Part shown: positions 57,355-64,000 of the stretch, piece by piece
Numbering within the stretch: position 1 is the stretch's first letter
Layout of the letters: every line of letters begins with the position of its first letter
Source of the DNA: Streptomyces sp. SAI-135
GTDB taxonomy: Bacteria; Actinomycetota; Actinomycetes; Streptomycetales; Streptomycetaceae
Assembly: GCF_029893805.1 (NCBI RefSeq)
Contig: NZ_JARXYP010000002.1
Location: 7,688,001 to 7,752,000 of the forward strand
Direction of reading: 5' to 3'
DNA length: 64,000 bases
The notes under the pieces: generated by a model
What the model was told of the DNA's origin: nothing
Database searches by the model: none
Seen by the model: only the letters and a program-made list of their open reading frames with translations
Position numbers and translations under genes: made by a program

Positions 57355-58050
57355 CTACTCGGCAGGGAATGCCACAGCGGCGAAATGATCAGGCCCGCTG
57401 GGCAGGTTATGTACGGTCCAGGTGTTCACCGGACAGCCGCCGACCGAGTGGCGAACCAGCGCGCGCGAGCGCTCCGGATGCACATCGAGACGCCCCATTG
57501 CGGCCTCGATGCCGATACCGCTCGCCTTGGTCACGGCTTCCTTTCGCGTCCAGCAGCGGATGAACTCGGCCGGGAGCCGTTCGGCGGGAACCTCTGCCAA
57601 ATAGGACCGCTCACCGCCCGTCAGAACGGCTTCGGCCAGCCGCGCCAGCCGCCCGGCGTTGAACGGTCGCACCCTCTCGATATCGGCGCCCACCCGTACC
57701 CCGTCGGCGACCGCGCACAGCCAGTACGGCCCTGACCTGGACAGACTCAGCTCCAGCGAGGTGCGCGGCGCCCGAATGAAGGGGCGGCCGTGGCTCGTCC
57801 GGCCGCAGCCCGGGCACCTGTGACGATCGAAGCGGATATCGCCCGCGCCGCAGCCGAGCAGATCCGAGAGCATGCGCCGCACCGCCGCGTGCGCGGCTGC
57901 GTAATGGGCTCCACGGACCCGGTCCCGGAAAGCCGAGAGCCTGGCTCTTTCCTCCGGGCCGAGCAGTGCGAGATCGCGTGAGTGAAGGGTGTCGGACGCC
58001 CGTCCGGACCGGAAAACGATTCTTGCGTCGAGTATCGGTCCGACCGTCAT
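57355..58050 (-). CDS. Sfp-type 4'-phosphopantetheinyl transferase
   Basis: A 231-residue PPTase that would convert the three cluster ACPs to holo form. Motifs are SLSRSGPYWLCAV (P2-like), VGADIERVRP (Mg-binding GxDxE) and the P3 motif FIRCWTRKEAVTKASGIG (WxxKEA). A cysteine pair, CPGCGR, precedes the core. The start ATG 58050 (MTVGPILDARIVF) gives a normal family length; an upstream in-frame TTG at 58176 would add 42 residues without similarity. Dedicated PPTases occur in asukamycin-type clusters. It begins the last cluster operon. Confidence 0.9.
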   Translation of the reverse strand: MTVGPILDARIVFRSGRASDTLHSRDLALLGPEERARLSAFRDRVRGAHYAAAHAAVRRMLSDLLGCGAGDIRFDRHRCPGCGRTSHGRPFIRAPRTSLELSLSRSGPYWLCAVADGVRVGADIERVRPFNAGRLARLAEAVLTGGERSYLAEVPAERLPAEFIRCWTRKEAVTKASGIGIEAAMGRLDVHPERSRALVRHSVGGCPVNTWTVHNLPSGPDHFAAVAFPAE

Positions 58051-58463
58051 GTTCGGTGCCGCCCCGAAGGGTAATCCACGCAGGACTGCATACCTGTGTT
58101 CTGCATCGCCATATGCTCCCCCGTCGAGTGATAGCGCAGATGGAATGATCTTACGAATGTGCTGAGGAAGTTGCAAGGATGAAGATTCCGCCAGACCTCC
58201 ACCACCTTTGGACAGGTTCCCGACCGGCCTGGCGTCGGTTTGGCGCCCCGTGATATTACGGACCTGACGTAAGGGTATTCCTTTCGTAAATTCGCAACCC
58301 GGATGTTTATCGATGGGGTGACCGGTCCCGGCATCCCCGAGGCCGGTGTGCGAGGCGTGAAGCGCAGCTGTGGCACCGCTTAAGAAAGTCTCGATGGACC
58401 GGGACGGTGCCGTACGGCAGATTGCTGGGCGTTTCCACCCCTCGCACCCACAGGAGCCGTACC
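58051..58463. promoter_or_regulatory. Divergent intergenic region at the right edge of the cluster
   Basis: About 410 bp, AT-richer than the surroundings (58130-58310). It has short dyads such as TTACG-N7-CGTAA near 58255-58271 and repeated CGTAA motifs (CGTAAGG, CGTAAAT). It separates the PPTase/LuxR operon from tdh and should hold promoters for both. No gene is seen. Confidence 0.5.
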
Positions 58464-59492
58464 TTGAAGGCGCTGGTCAAGGAGAAGGCGGAGCCCGGGC
58501 TGTGGCTCGCGGACGTCCCGGAGCCGGCCGTCGGCCCCGGCGACGTACTGATCAAGGTGCTGCGCACCGGCATCTGTGGCACCGATCTGCACATCCGGTC
58601 CTGGGACGGGTGGGCCCAGCAGGCCATCCGGACCCCGCTCGTGCTCGGGCACGAGTTCGTCGGCGAGGTCGTGGAGACCGGGCGCGACGTGCCGGACATC
58701 CGGGTCGGGGACCGGGTGAGCGGCGAGGGGCACCTCGTGTGCGGGAAGTGCCGCAACTGCCTCGCCGGGCGCAGGCACCTGTGCCGGGCCACGGTCGGAC
58801 TGGGCGTCGGCCGGGACGGGGCCTTCGCGGAGTACGTCGTCCTGCCCGCCGCCAATGTGTGGGTGCACCGCGTCCCCGTGGACCTCGACGTGGCCGCGAT
58901 CTTCGACCCGTTCGGCAACGCCGTGCACACCGCGCTGTCCTTCCCGCTCGTCGGCGAGGACGTGCTGATCACCGGCGCCGGACCGATCGGGCTGATGGCG
59001 GCGGCGGTCGCCCGGCACGCGGGTGCCCGCAACGTCGTCGTCACCGACGTCAGCGAGGAGCGACTGGAGCTCGCCCGCAAGATCGGGGTGAGCCTCGCGC
59101 TGAACGTGTCGGAGGCGCAGATCGCCGACGGGCAGCGGGAGTTGGGGCTGCGCGAGGGCTTCGACATCGGCCTGGAGATGTCCGGGCGGCCGGAGGCCCT
59201 GCGCGACATGATCGCCAACATGACGCACGGCGGCCGGATCGCGATGCTGGGACTGCCGGCCGCGGAGTTCCCGGTCGACTGGGCCCGGATCGTCACCTCC
59301 ATGATCACCATCAAGGGCATCTACGGCCGTGAGATGTTCGAGACCTGGTACGCGATGTCGGTCCTCCTGGAGGGCGGCCTCGACCTCGCCCCGGTGATCA
59401 CCGGCCGGTACGGCTACCGCGACTTCGAGGCGGCGTTCGCCGACGCGGCGAGCGGCCGCGGCGGCAAGGTCATCCTCGACTGGACCAACTGA
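58464..59492 (+). CDS. tdh: L-threonine 3-dehydrogenase (zinc MDR family)
   Basis: A 342-residue Zn-dependent medium-chain dehydrogenase, standard TDH length. It oxidises L-threonine to 2-amino-3-ketobutyrate with NAD+. Catalytic zinc Cys is in RTGICGTDLHI with His-Glu in LVLGHEFVGEV. The structural zinc cysteines lie in HLVCGKCRNCLAGRRHLC. The NAD motif is ITGAGPIGLMAAA. The TTG at 58464 has AGGAG 8 bp upstream; the ATG at 58407 lacks one. It is followed by kbl, which completes the threonine-to-glycine route. Confidence 0.94.
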   Translation: MKALVKEKAEPGLWLADVPEPAVGPGDVLIKVLRTGICGTDLHIRSWDGWAQQAIRTPLVLGHEFVGEVVETGRDVPDIRVGDRVSGEGHLVCGKCRNCLAGRRHLCRATVGLGVGRDGAFAEYVVLPAANVWVHRVPVDLDVAAIFDPFGNAVHTALSFPLVGEDVLITGAGPIGLMAAAVARHAGARNVVVTDVSEERLELARKIGVSLALNVSEAQIADGQRELGLREGFDIGLEMSGRPEALRDMIANMTHGGRIAMLGLPAAEFPVDWARIVTSMITIKGIYGREMFETWYAMSVLLEGGLDLAPVITGRYGYRDFEAAFADAASGRGGKVILDWTN

Positions 59493-59506
59493 CTTAGGGA
59501 CTGACG

Positions 59507-60700
59507 ATGTTCGACTCCGTGCGCGACGACCTGCGCGCCACCCTCGACGAGATCCGCGCCGCCGGACTGCACAAGCCCGAGCGCGTGATCGACACCCCGC
59601 AGTCGGCGACCGTGCACGTCTCGGCGGGCGGCCGCCCCGGCGAGGTCCTCAACTTCTGCGCCAACAACTACCTCGGCCTCGCCGACCACCCCAAGGTGGT
59701 CGCCGCCGCGCACGAGGCCCTGGACCGCTGGGGCTACGGCATGGCCTCGGTCCGCTTCATCTGCGGGACGCAGGAGGTGCACAAGGAGCTGGAGGCGCGG
59801 CTGTCCGCCTTCCTCGGCCAGGAGGACACGATCCTGTACTCCTCCTGCTTCGACGCCAACGGCGGTGTCTTCGAGACGCTCCTCGGGCCCGAGGACGCGG
59901 TGATCTCCGACGCCCTGAACCACGCGTCGATCATCGACGGCATCCGGCTGTCCAAGGCCCGCCGCTTCCGCTACGCCAACCGTGACCTGGCCGACCTGGA
60001 ACGGCAGTTGAAGGAGGCCGCGGGCGCCCGGCGCAAGCTGGTCGTCACCGACGGCGTGTTCTCGATGGACGGTTACGTGGCACCGTTGGCGGAGATCTGC
60101 GACCTCGCCGACCGCTACGACGCCATGGTCATGGTCGACGACTCGCACGCGGTCGGCTTCGTCGGCCCCGGCGGCCGCGGCACCCCCGAGCTGCACGGGG
60201 TGATGGACCGCGTCGACATCATCACCGGCACCCTCGGCAAGGCGCTCGGCGGCGCCTCCGGCGGCTACGTGGCCGCCCGCGCCGAGATCGTCGCCCTCCT
60301 GCGCCAGCGCTCCCGGCCGTACCTCTTCTCCAACACGCTCGCCCCGGTGATCGCCGCTGCCTCCCTGAAGGTCCTCGACCTGCTGGAGTCGGCCGACGAC
60401 CTGCGGGTGCGGCTGCGGGAGAACACCGCGCTGTTCCGCCGCCGGATGACCGAGGAGGGCTTCGACGTCCTGCCCGGCGACCACGCCATCGCGCCGGTGA
60501 TGATCGGCGACGCGGCGAGGGCGGGACGCCTCGCGGAGCTGCTCCTGGAGCGGGGCGTGTACGTGATCGGCTTCTCGTACCCGGTGGTCCCGCAGGGACA
60601 GGCACGCATCCGGGTGCAGCTCTCGGCGGCTCACTCCACCGAGGACGTGAACCGCGCGGTCGACGCCTTCGTCGCGGCCCGGGCCGAGCTGGCGGAGTAA
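59507..60700 (+). CDS. kbl: Glycine C-acetyltransferase (2-amino-3-ketobutyrate CoA ligase)
   Basis: A 397-residue alpha-oxoamine synthase, 14 bp after tdh. It splits 2-amino-3-ketobutyrate with CoA into glycine and acetyl-CoA. Motifs are NFCANNYLGLADHPKV, TDGVFSMDGYVAPLAEI, MVDDSHAVGFVGPGG and the PLP lysine in GTLGKALGGASGGYVA. It is a paralogue of the cluster ALA synthase but distinct in sequence. The pair is a conserved primary-metabolic unit. Confidence 0.95.
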   Translation: MFDSVRDDLRATLDEIRAAGLHKPERVIDTPQSATVHVSAGGRPGEVLNFCANNYLGLADHPKVVAAAHEALDRWGYGMASVRFICGTQEVHKELEARLSAFLGQEDTILYSSCFDANGGVFETLLGPEDAVISDALNHASIIDGIRLSKARRFRYANRDLADLERQLKEAAGARRKLVVTDGVFSMDGYVAPLAEICDLADRYDAMVMVDDSHAVGFVGPGGRGTPELHGVMDRVDIITGTLGKALGGASGGYVAARAEIVALLRQRSRPYLFSNTLAPVIAAASLKVLDLLESADDLRVRLRENTALFRRRMTEEGFDVLPGDHAIAPVMIGDAARAGRLAELLLERGVYVIGFSYPVVPQGQARIRVQLSAAHSTEDVNRAVDAFVAARAELAE

Positions 60701-60728
60701 GTCCGGACCTGTTGCGATAATCGATCCC

Positions 60729-61631
60729 ATGATCGAGGCACGGCGGCTCCACATCCTCCGTGCGGTGGCCGACCACCGCACGGTCACGGCGGCTGCCGCC
60801 GCGCTGTACCTCACGCCGTCGGCGGTCTCGCAGCAGCTCACCGCCCTGGAGCAGGAGACCGGCCACCGTCTGGTGGAGCGCGGCGCCAAGGGCGTACGGC
60901 TGACCCCCGCGGGCGAGATCCTGCTCAGCCACACCAACGCGGTCCTCGCCCAGCTGGAGCGGGCGGAGGCCGAGCTGGCCGCCTACAGCTCGGGCGCGGC
61001 CGGCACGGTCACCGTCGCCTCCTTCGCGACCGGGATCGCGCTGGTGGTGGCGCCCGCGGTGGCCCGCCTCGCCGCGACGGCCCCCGGCATCCGCATCCGC
61101 GTGCAGGACGCCGAGGGCGACGCCAGCCTGCCGATGGTCCTCGACCGGCAGGTCGACGTGGCGGTCGCGGTGGAGTACCGCGGGGCCCCGCCCGCCGACG
61201 ACCCCCGCCTCGCGCACGTGCCGCTGTACGCCGAGCCCTTCGACGCGGTCGTGCCGGTGAGCCACCGGCTGGCCGACGCGGGCGAAGTGCCGCTGGCGGA
61301 GCTCGCCAAGGACCCGTGGATCGGCCCCTACCCCGGCAACCCCTGCCACGACGTCGTGGTCCTCGCCTGCGAGCACGCCGGTTTCCAGCCACGCCTGGAG
61401 CACTCCTCGGACGACTTCCGCGCGGTGGTCGCCCTGGCCTCGGCGGACGCCGGAGTGGCGCTGGTGCCGCGGTCCGCGCTGATCGGGATGGACCTCGCCG
61501 GAGTGGTCGTCCGGCCGGTCGACGGGGTGGCCCCGACGCGCCGGGTCTTCGCGGCCGTACGGCGCGGAGCCGAGGAGCATCCCCTGATCCGTCCCGTCCT
61601 CGACGCGCTTCAGGCCGTCGCCCAGGGGTAG
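60729..61631 (+). CDS. LysR-family regulator next to tdh-kbl
   Basis: A 300-residue LysR protein: HTH in RRLHILRAVADHRTVTAAAA, YLTPSAVSQQLTALEQETGH, and LTPAGEILLSHTN; effector-binding domain from about residue 90 (GTVTVASFATGIALVVAPAV). It starts 28 bp after kbl in the same direction. It may regulate amino-acid catabolism, but the distance allows its own promoter. The effector is unknown. Confidence 0.88.
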   Translation: MIEARRLHILRAVADHRTVTAAAAALYLTPSAVSQQLTALEQETGHRLVERGAKGVRLTPAGEILLSHTNAVLAQLERAEAELAAYSSGAAGTVTVASFATGIALVVAPAVARLAATAPGIRIRVQDAEGDASLPMVLDRQVDVAVAVEYRGAPPADDPRLAHVPLYAEPFDAVVPVSHRLADAGEVPLAELAKDPWIGPYPGNPCHDVVVLACEHAGFQPRLEHSSDDFRAVVALASADAGVALVPRSALIGMDLAGVVVRPVDGVAPTRRVFAAVRRGAEEHPLIRPVLDALQAVAQG

Positions 61632-61667
61632 GGAACCGGCCACCGGTCGGACAGTGTCTGGACGGTC

Positions 61668-63040
61668 ATGCGTGTGACGATGATCCTTCCGGCCCTGACC
61701 GAGGCGACCAGCCCGCTGTTCCGGCCCATCAAGTACTCGCTGTTTCCGCCGCTCGGCCTCGCGACCCTGGCCGGCCACCTGGACCCCGACGACGAGGTCA
61801 CCCTCCTCGACGAGCACGTGGAGCGGCTCGACCTGGAAGCCCTCGGCACCCCCGACCTCCTGGTCGTCCAGCCCTACATCACCTCGGCCGGCGCAGCTAC
61901 GAGATAGCCGACCACTTCCGGGCGCGCGGCGTCCATGTCGCCATGGGCGGCCTGCACGTCACCTCGCTGCCCGAGGAGGCGGCCGCCCATGCCGACACGA
62001 TCTTCACCGGCCCCGGCGAGGACACCTGGCCGCTGTTCCTGAAGGACTTCCGCGACGGCGTCCCGGCCCGCCGCTACGACTCCCGGCTGCGCTCCCTCGC
62101 CGGACTGCCCCCGATCAGACGTGACCTGATCAAGCGTCACCTCTATCTGGTCCCCAACTCGATCGTCGTCTCCCGCGGTTGCCCGCACCACTGCGACTTC
62201 TGCTACAAGGACGCCTTCTTCGAGGGCGGCAAGTCCTTCTACACCCAGGCCGTCGACGACGCCCTCGCGGAGATCGACCGCCTGCCCGGCCGCCACCTCT
62301 ACTTCCTCGACGACCACCTGCTGGGCAACCGGCGCTTCGCGCAGGCGCTGTTCGACGGCATGAAGGGGATGGGCCGACTGTGGCAGGCGGCGGGAACGGT
62401 CAACTCGGTACTGGTGCCCGGCCTGTTGGAGCGGGCGGTCGAGGCGGGGCTGCGCAGCCTGTTTGTCGGCTTCGAGACCGTCAACGACGCCAACCTCGCC
62501 GAGCGGCGCAAGAACCAGAACATCGGCACCGACTACGCGGCCGCGGTACGGCGGCTGCACGACAACGGCGTCATGGTCAACGCCAGTTTCGTCTTCGGGC
62601 TCGACCAGGACGGACCCGACGTCTTCGACCGGACCGTGGCCTGGGCGGTCGGGCAGGGCATCGAGACCGCGACCTTCCACATCATGACGCCGTATCCCTC
62701 GACCGGACTGTGGAAGCAACTGGAGTCGGAGAACCGCATCGTGCACCGCGACTGGGACCTGTACGACACCCGCCACGTCGTCCACCGCCCCAAGGGCATG
62801 ACACCGCGCGAGCTGGAGGACGGCTACTGGAGGGCGTACCGCGACTTCTACCGCTGGTCCAACATCTGGCGCGGCTCGGCGGCCCAGCCCGGCCGTCGCG
62901 AACGGCTGCGGCACCTCGCGTACGCGGGCGGCTGGAAGAAGTTCGAGCCCGCGTGGGACCTGCTGATCCGGTCGCAGCGGGTGGTGCGGGCGATGCCGGC
63001 CCTGGAGCGGACGCTCGTGGCGTTCGGAGGCAGGGAGTAG
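61668..63040 (+). pseudogene. B12-binding-type radical SAM protein, interrupted by an apparent 1-bp deletion
   Basis: Two frames together encode one protein of about 457 residues. The first 76 codons (MRVTMILPALTEATSPLFRP, the B12-binding-like Rossmann start) end at VVQPYITSAG. The rest, beginning RSYEIADHFRARGVHVAMGG, is one base out of frame. One missing base near 61887-61890 would give ITSARRSYEIAD. The radical SAM cluster motif is RGCPHHCDFCYKDAFFEG (CxxxCxxC). The C-terminal part resembles proteins annotated as Fe-S oxidoreductases with a DUF4070-type tail. The substrate is unknown. The lesion could be a consensus error. Confidence 0.85.
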
Positions 63041-63049
63041 CGGGCGTCT

Positions 63050-63076
63050 CATATATGGGATAGCGTCCCGGATATG
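63050..63076. promoter_or_regulatory. Dyad overlapping the XRE start codon, probable autoregulatory operator
   Basis: CATATATGGGA-N5-TCCCGGATATG is a near-perfect dyad (9 of 11 pairs) whose right arm contains the ATG at 63074. Binding there would block initiation, as expected for an autorepressor. Confidence 0.6.
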
Positions 63077-63688
63077 AAACGCCAGGAACCCGGACCCGGC
63101 CCCGTGGGCCCCGTAGACCCCGTAGACCCCGTGGACCCCGTGGACACCCGCCTCGGCCTCCGGCTCGCCGCACTGCGGGCCGAACGGGGCTGGTCCCTGG
63201 GCGAGTTGGCCGAGCGCAGCGGTGTCAGCAGGTCGACCCTCTCCCGGGCCGAGCGCGCCGAGATCAGCCCCACCGCCTCGCTGCTGAACCGGCTGTGCGG
63301 GGTGTACGGGCGGACCATGTCCCAGCTGCTCAGCGAGATCGAGGCCGAGCCCGCCCTGCTGGTGCGGGACGCCGACCAGCCGGTCTGGGAGGACCGGGCC
63401 TTCGGGTTCGTACGGCGGTCCGTGTCGCCGCCGCACCCCGGGCTGCGCGGCGAACTCGTCGAGGGACGGCTCGCCGCCGGGGCGGACATCGCCTACGACC
63501 GGCCGCCCGTGCCCGGTCTGGAGCAGCACATCTGGGTCCTCGCGGGCACGCTGGACGTCACCGCCCAGGACGTCGAGCACCACCTCGGCACCGGGGACTG
63601 CCTGCGGCTGCGGGTGTGGGGGCCGACACGGTTCCGGTGCGCGGGACCCGACGCGGCGCGCTACGTGCTGGCGGTGGTCCTGCCGTGA
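63074..63688 (+). CDS. XRE-family regulator with C-terminal cupin domain
   Basis: A 204-residue regulator. The N-terminus holds an unusual repeat of Gly-Pro-Val/Asp-Pro-Val units (residues 5-24), then an HTH (LGLRLAALRAERGWSLGELA, ERSGVSRSTLSRAERAEISP). A cupin domain fills the C-terminus (about 115-200; HIWVLAGTLDVTAQDVEHHL). It is a paralogue in architecture of the regulator at 5112. The gene is coupled by GTGA to a GNAT acetyltransferase, a common pairing in Streptomyces. Confidence 0.88.
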   Translation: MKRQEPGPGPVGPVDPVDPVDPVDTRLGLRLAALRAERGWSLGELAERSGVSRSTLSRAERAEISPTASLLNRLCGVYGRTMSQLLSEIEAEPALLVRDADQPVWEDRAFGFVRRSVSPPHPGLRGELVEGRLAAGADIAYDRPPVPGLEQHIWVLAGTLDVTAQDVEHHLGTGDCLRLRVWGPTRFRCAGPDAARYVLAVVLP

Positions 63689-64000
63689 TCGTCACCCGCC
63701 TCGACGCCACCCACCTCGCGGACCGCGTCGATCAGTTGGCCGACCTCCTGGTCGACACCGTGGACGGCGGAGCCTCCGTCGGGTTCCTCGCACCGATGGA
63801 CCGCCCCGCGGCCGTCGCCTGGTGGAAGGAGCGTGTCGGCGCGGTGGCCGCGGGACACCAGGCGGTGTGGGCGGCGTACGACGGACACCGCGCGGTCGGC
63901 ACCGTCGGCCTCGCCTTCCCCGACAAGCCCAACTCCCGCCACCGCGCGGAGCTGATCAAGCTGATGGTGCACCGGGACACCCGCGGGCAGGGCCTCGGGC
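63685..64000 (+). CDS. GNAT N-acetyltransferase (3'-truncated by the window edge)
   Basis: The first 105 codons of a GNAT protein starting at GTG 63685, which overlaps the XRE stop. The visible part reads VIVTRLDATHLADRVDQLAD, then GTVGLAFPDKPNSRHRAELI and KLMVHRDTRGQGLG, the last being the acetyl-CoA-binding (Q/R)xxGxG motif. The substrate is unknown. Coupling with the regulator suggests joint control, possibly for detoxification. Confidence 0.85.
   Translation, partial: MIVTRLDATHLADRVDQLADLLVDTVDGGASVGFLAPMDRPAAVAWWKERVGAVAAGHQAVWAAYDGHRAVGTVGLAFPDKPNSRHRAELIKLMVHRDTRGQGLG

Noticed and set aside
1..64000. tRNA, rRNA, insertion sequences or integrase genes marking a genomic island.
   Set aside because: None was recognised by eye; a tRNA covariance search would be needed to exclude a small tRNA gene.

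Overview
The sequence is high-GC actinobacterial DNA, almost certainly Streptomyces. Third codon positions are nearly all G or C, GTG and TTG starts are common, genes are often coupled through ATGA or GTGA overlaps, and the window holds a conservon, a c-di-AMP riboswitch in front of a LysM/M23 cell-wall hydrolase, and a hopanoid/MEP operon. No rRNA, tRNA, CRISPR array, transposase or integrase was recognised.

Left flank (1-25945), chromosomal genes. A hopanoid/isoprenoid operon opens the window: hpnH (cut by the edge), ispG, dxs with an apparent +1 frameshift, and an HpnO-like aminotransferase. Then come an XRE-cupin regulator with a double palindromic operator and a small membrane protein, a tyrosine phosphatase, a GH36 alpha-galactosidase, the riboswitch and LysM/M23 protein, a Tat-exported DUF6250-like protein, an SGNH hydrolase, a TetR regulator, an amino-acid dehydrogenase and an MBL-fold hydrolase. 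A conservon (histidine kinase, roadblock, DUF742, GTPase) is followed by a GAF protein. After a TetR/GPP34 pair and an MFS remnant, a LysR regulator sits before an SDR/NTF2-like pair whose promoter carries two kinds of dyad.

Centre (about 26.2-58.1 kb), a biosynthetic gene cluster of the manumycin type, closest in logic to asukamycin. (i) Ligase, 5-aminolevulinate synthase and ligase make and attach the C5N unit (2-amino-3-hydroxycyclopentenone). (ii) An ADH-type aldolase and a DHQ synthase II homologue (GriI/GriH type) make 3-amino-4-hydroxybenzoate, which a dedicated ligase activates. (iii) An EPSP-synthase-like/ligase fusion, an acyl-CoA dehydrogenase, a ChcA-like SDR and a 2,4-dienoyl-CoA reductase supply a cyclohexanecarboxyl-CoA starter from shikimate. 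(iv) A highly reducing type II PKS (KS, short CLF-like partner, three ACPs, two KASIII, KR, paired MaoC-type dehydratase) builds two polyene chains. (v) An arylamine N-acetyltransferase-like amide synthase joins the upper chain to the aminobenzoate. (vi) An FAD monooxygenase, a luciferase-like monooxygenase and a flavin reductase can hydroxylate and epoxidise the central ring. An exporter, thioesterase, Sfp-type PPTase, TetR and LuxR regulators complete the set. Unusual points are the EPSPS-ligase fusion, a chorismate-mutase-fold protein coupled to the dehydratase, and a 41-bp minisatellite inside the cluster.

Right flank (58464-64000): tdh-kbl (threonine to glycine), a LysR regulator, a radical SAM protein with an apparent 1-bp deletion, an XRE-cupin regulator with an operator over its start codon, and a GNAT acetyltransferase cut by the window end. 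Three apparent single-base indels in G/C runs (dxs, the small membrane protein, the radical SAM gene) may be consensus errors.
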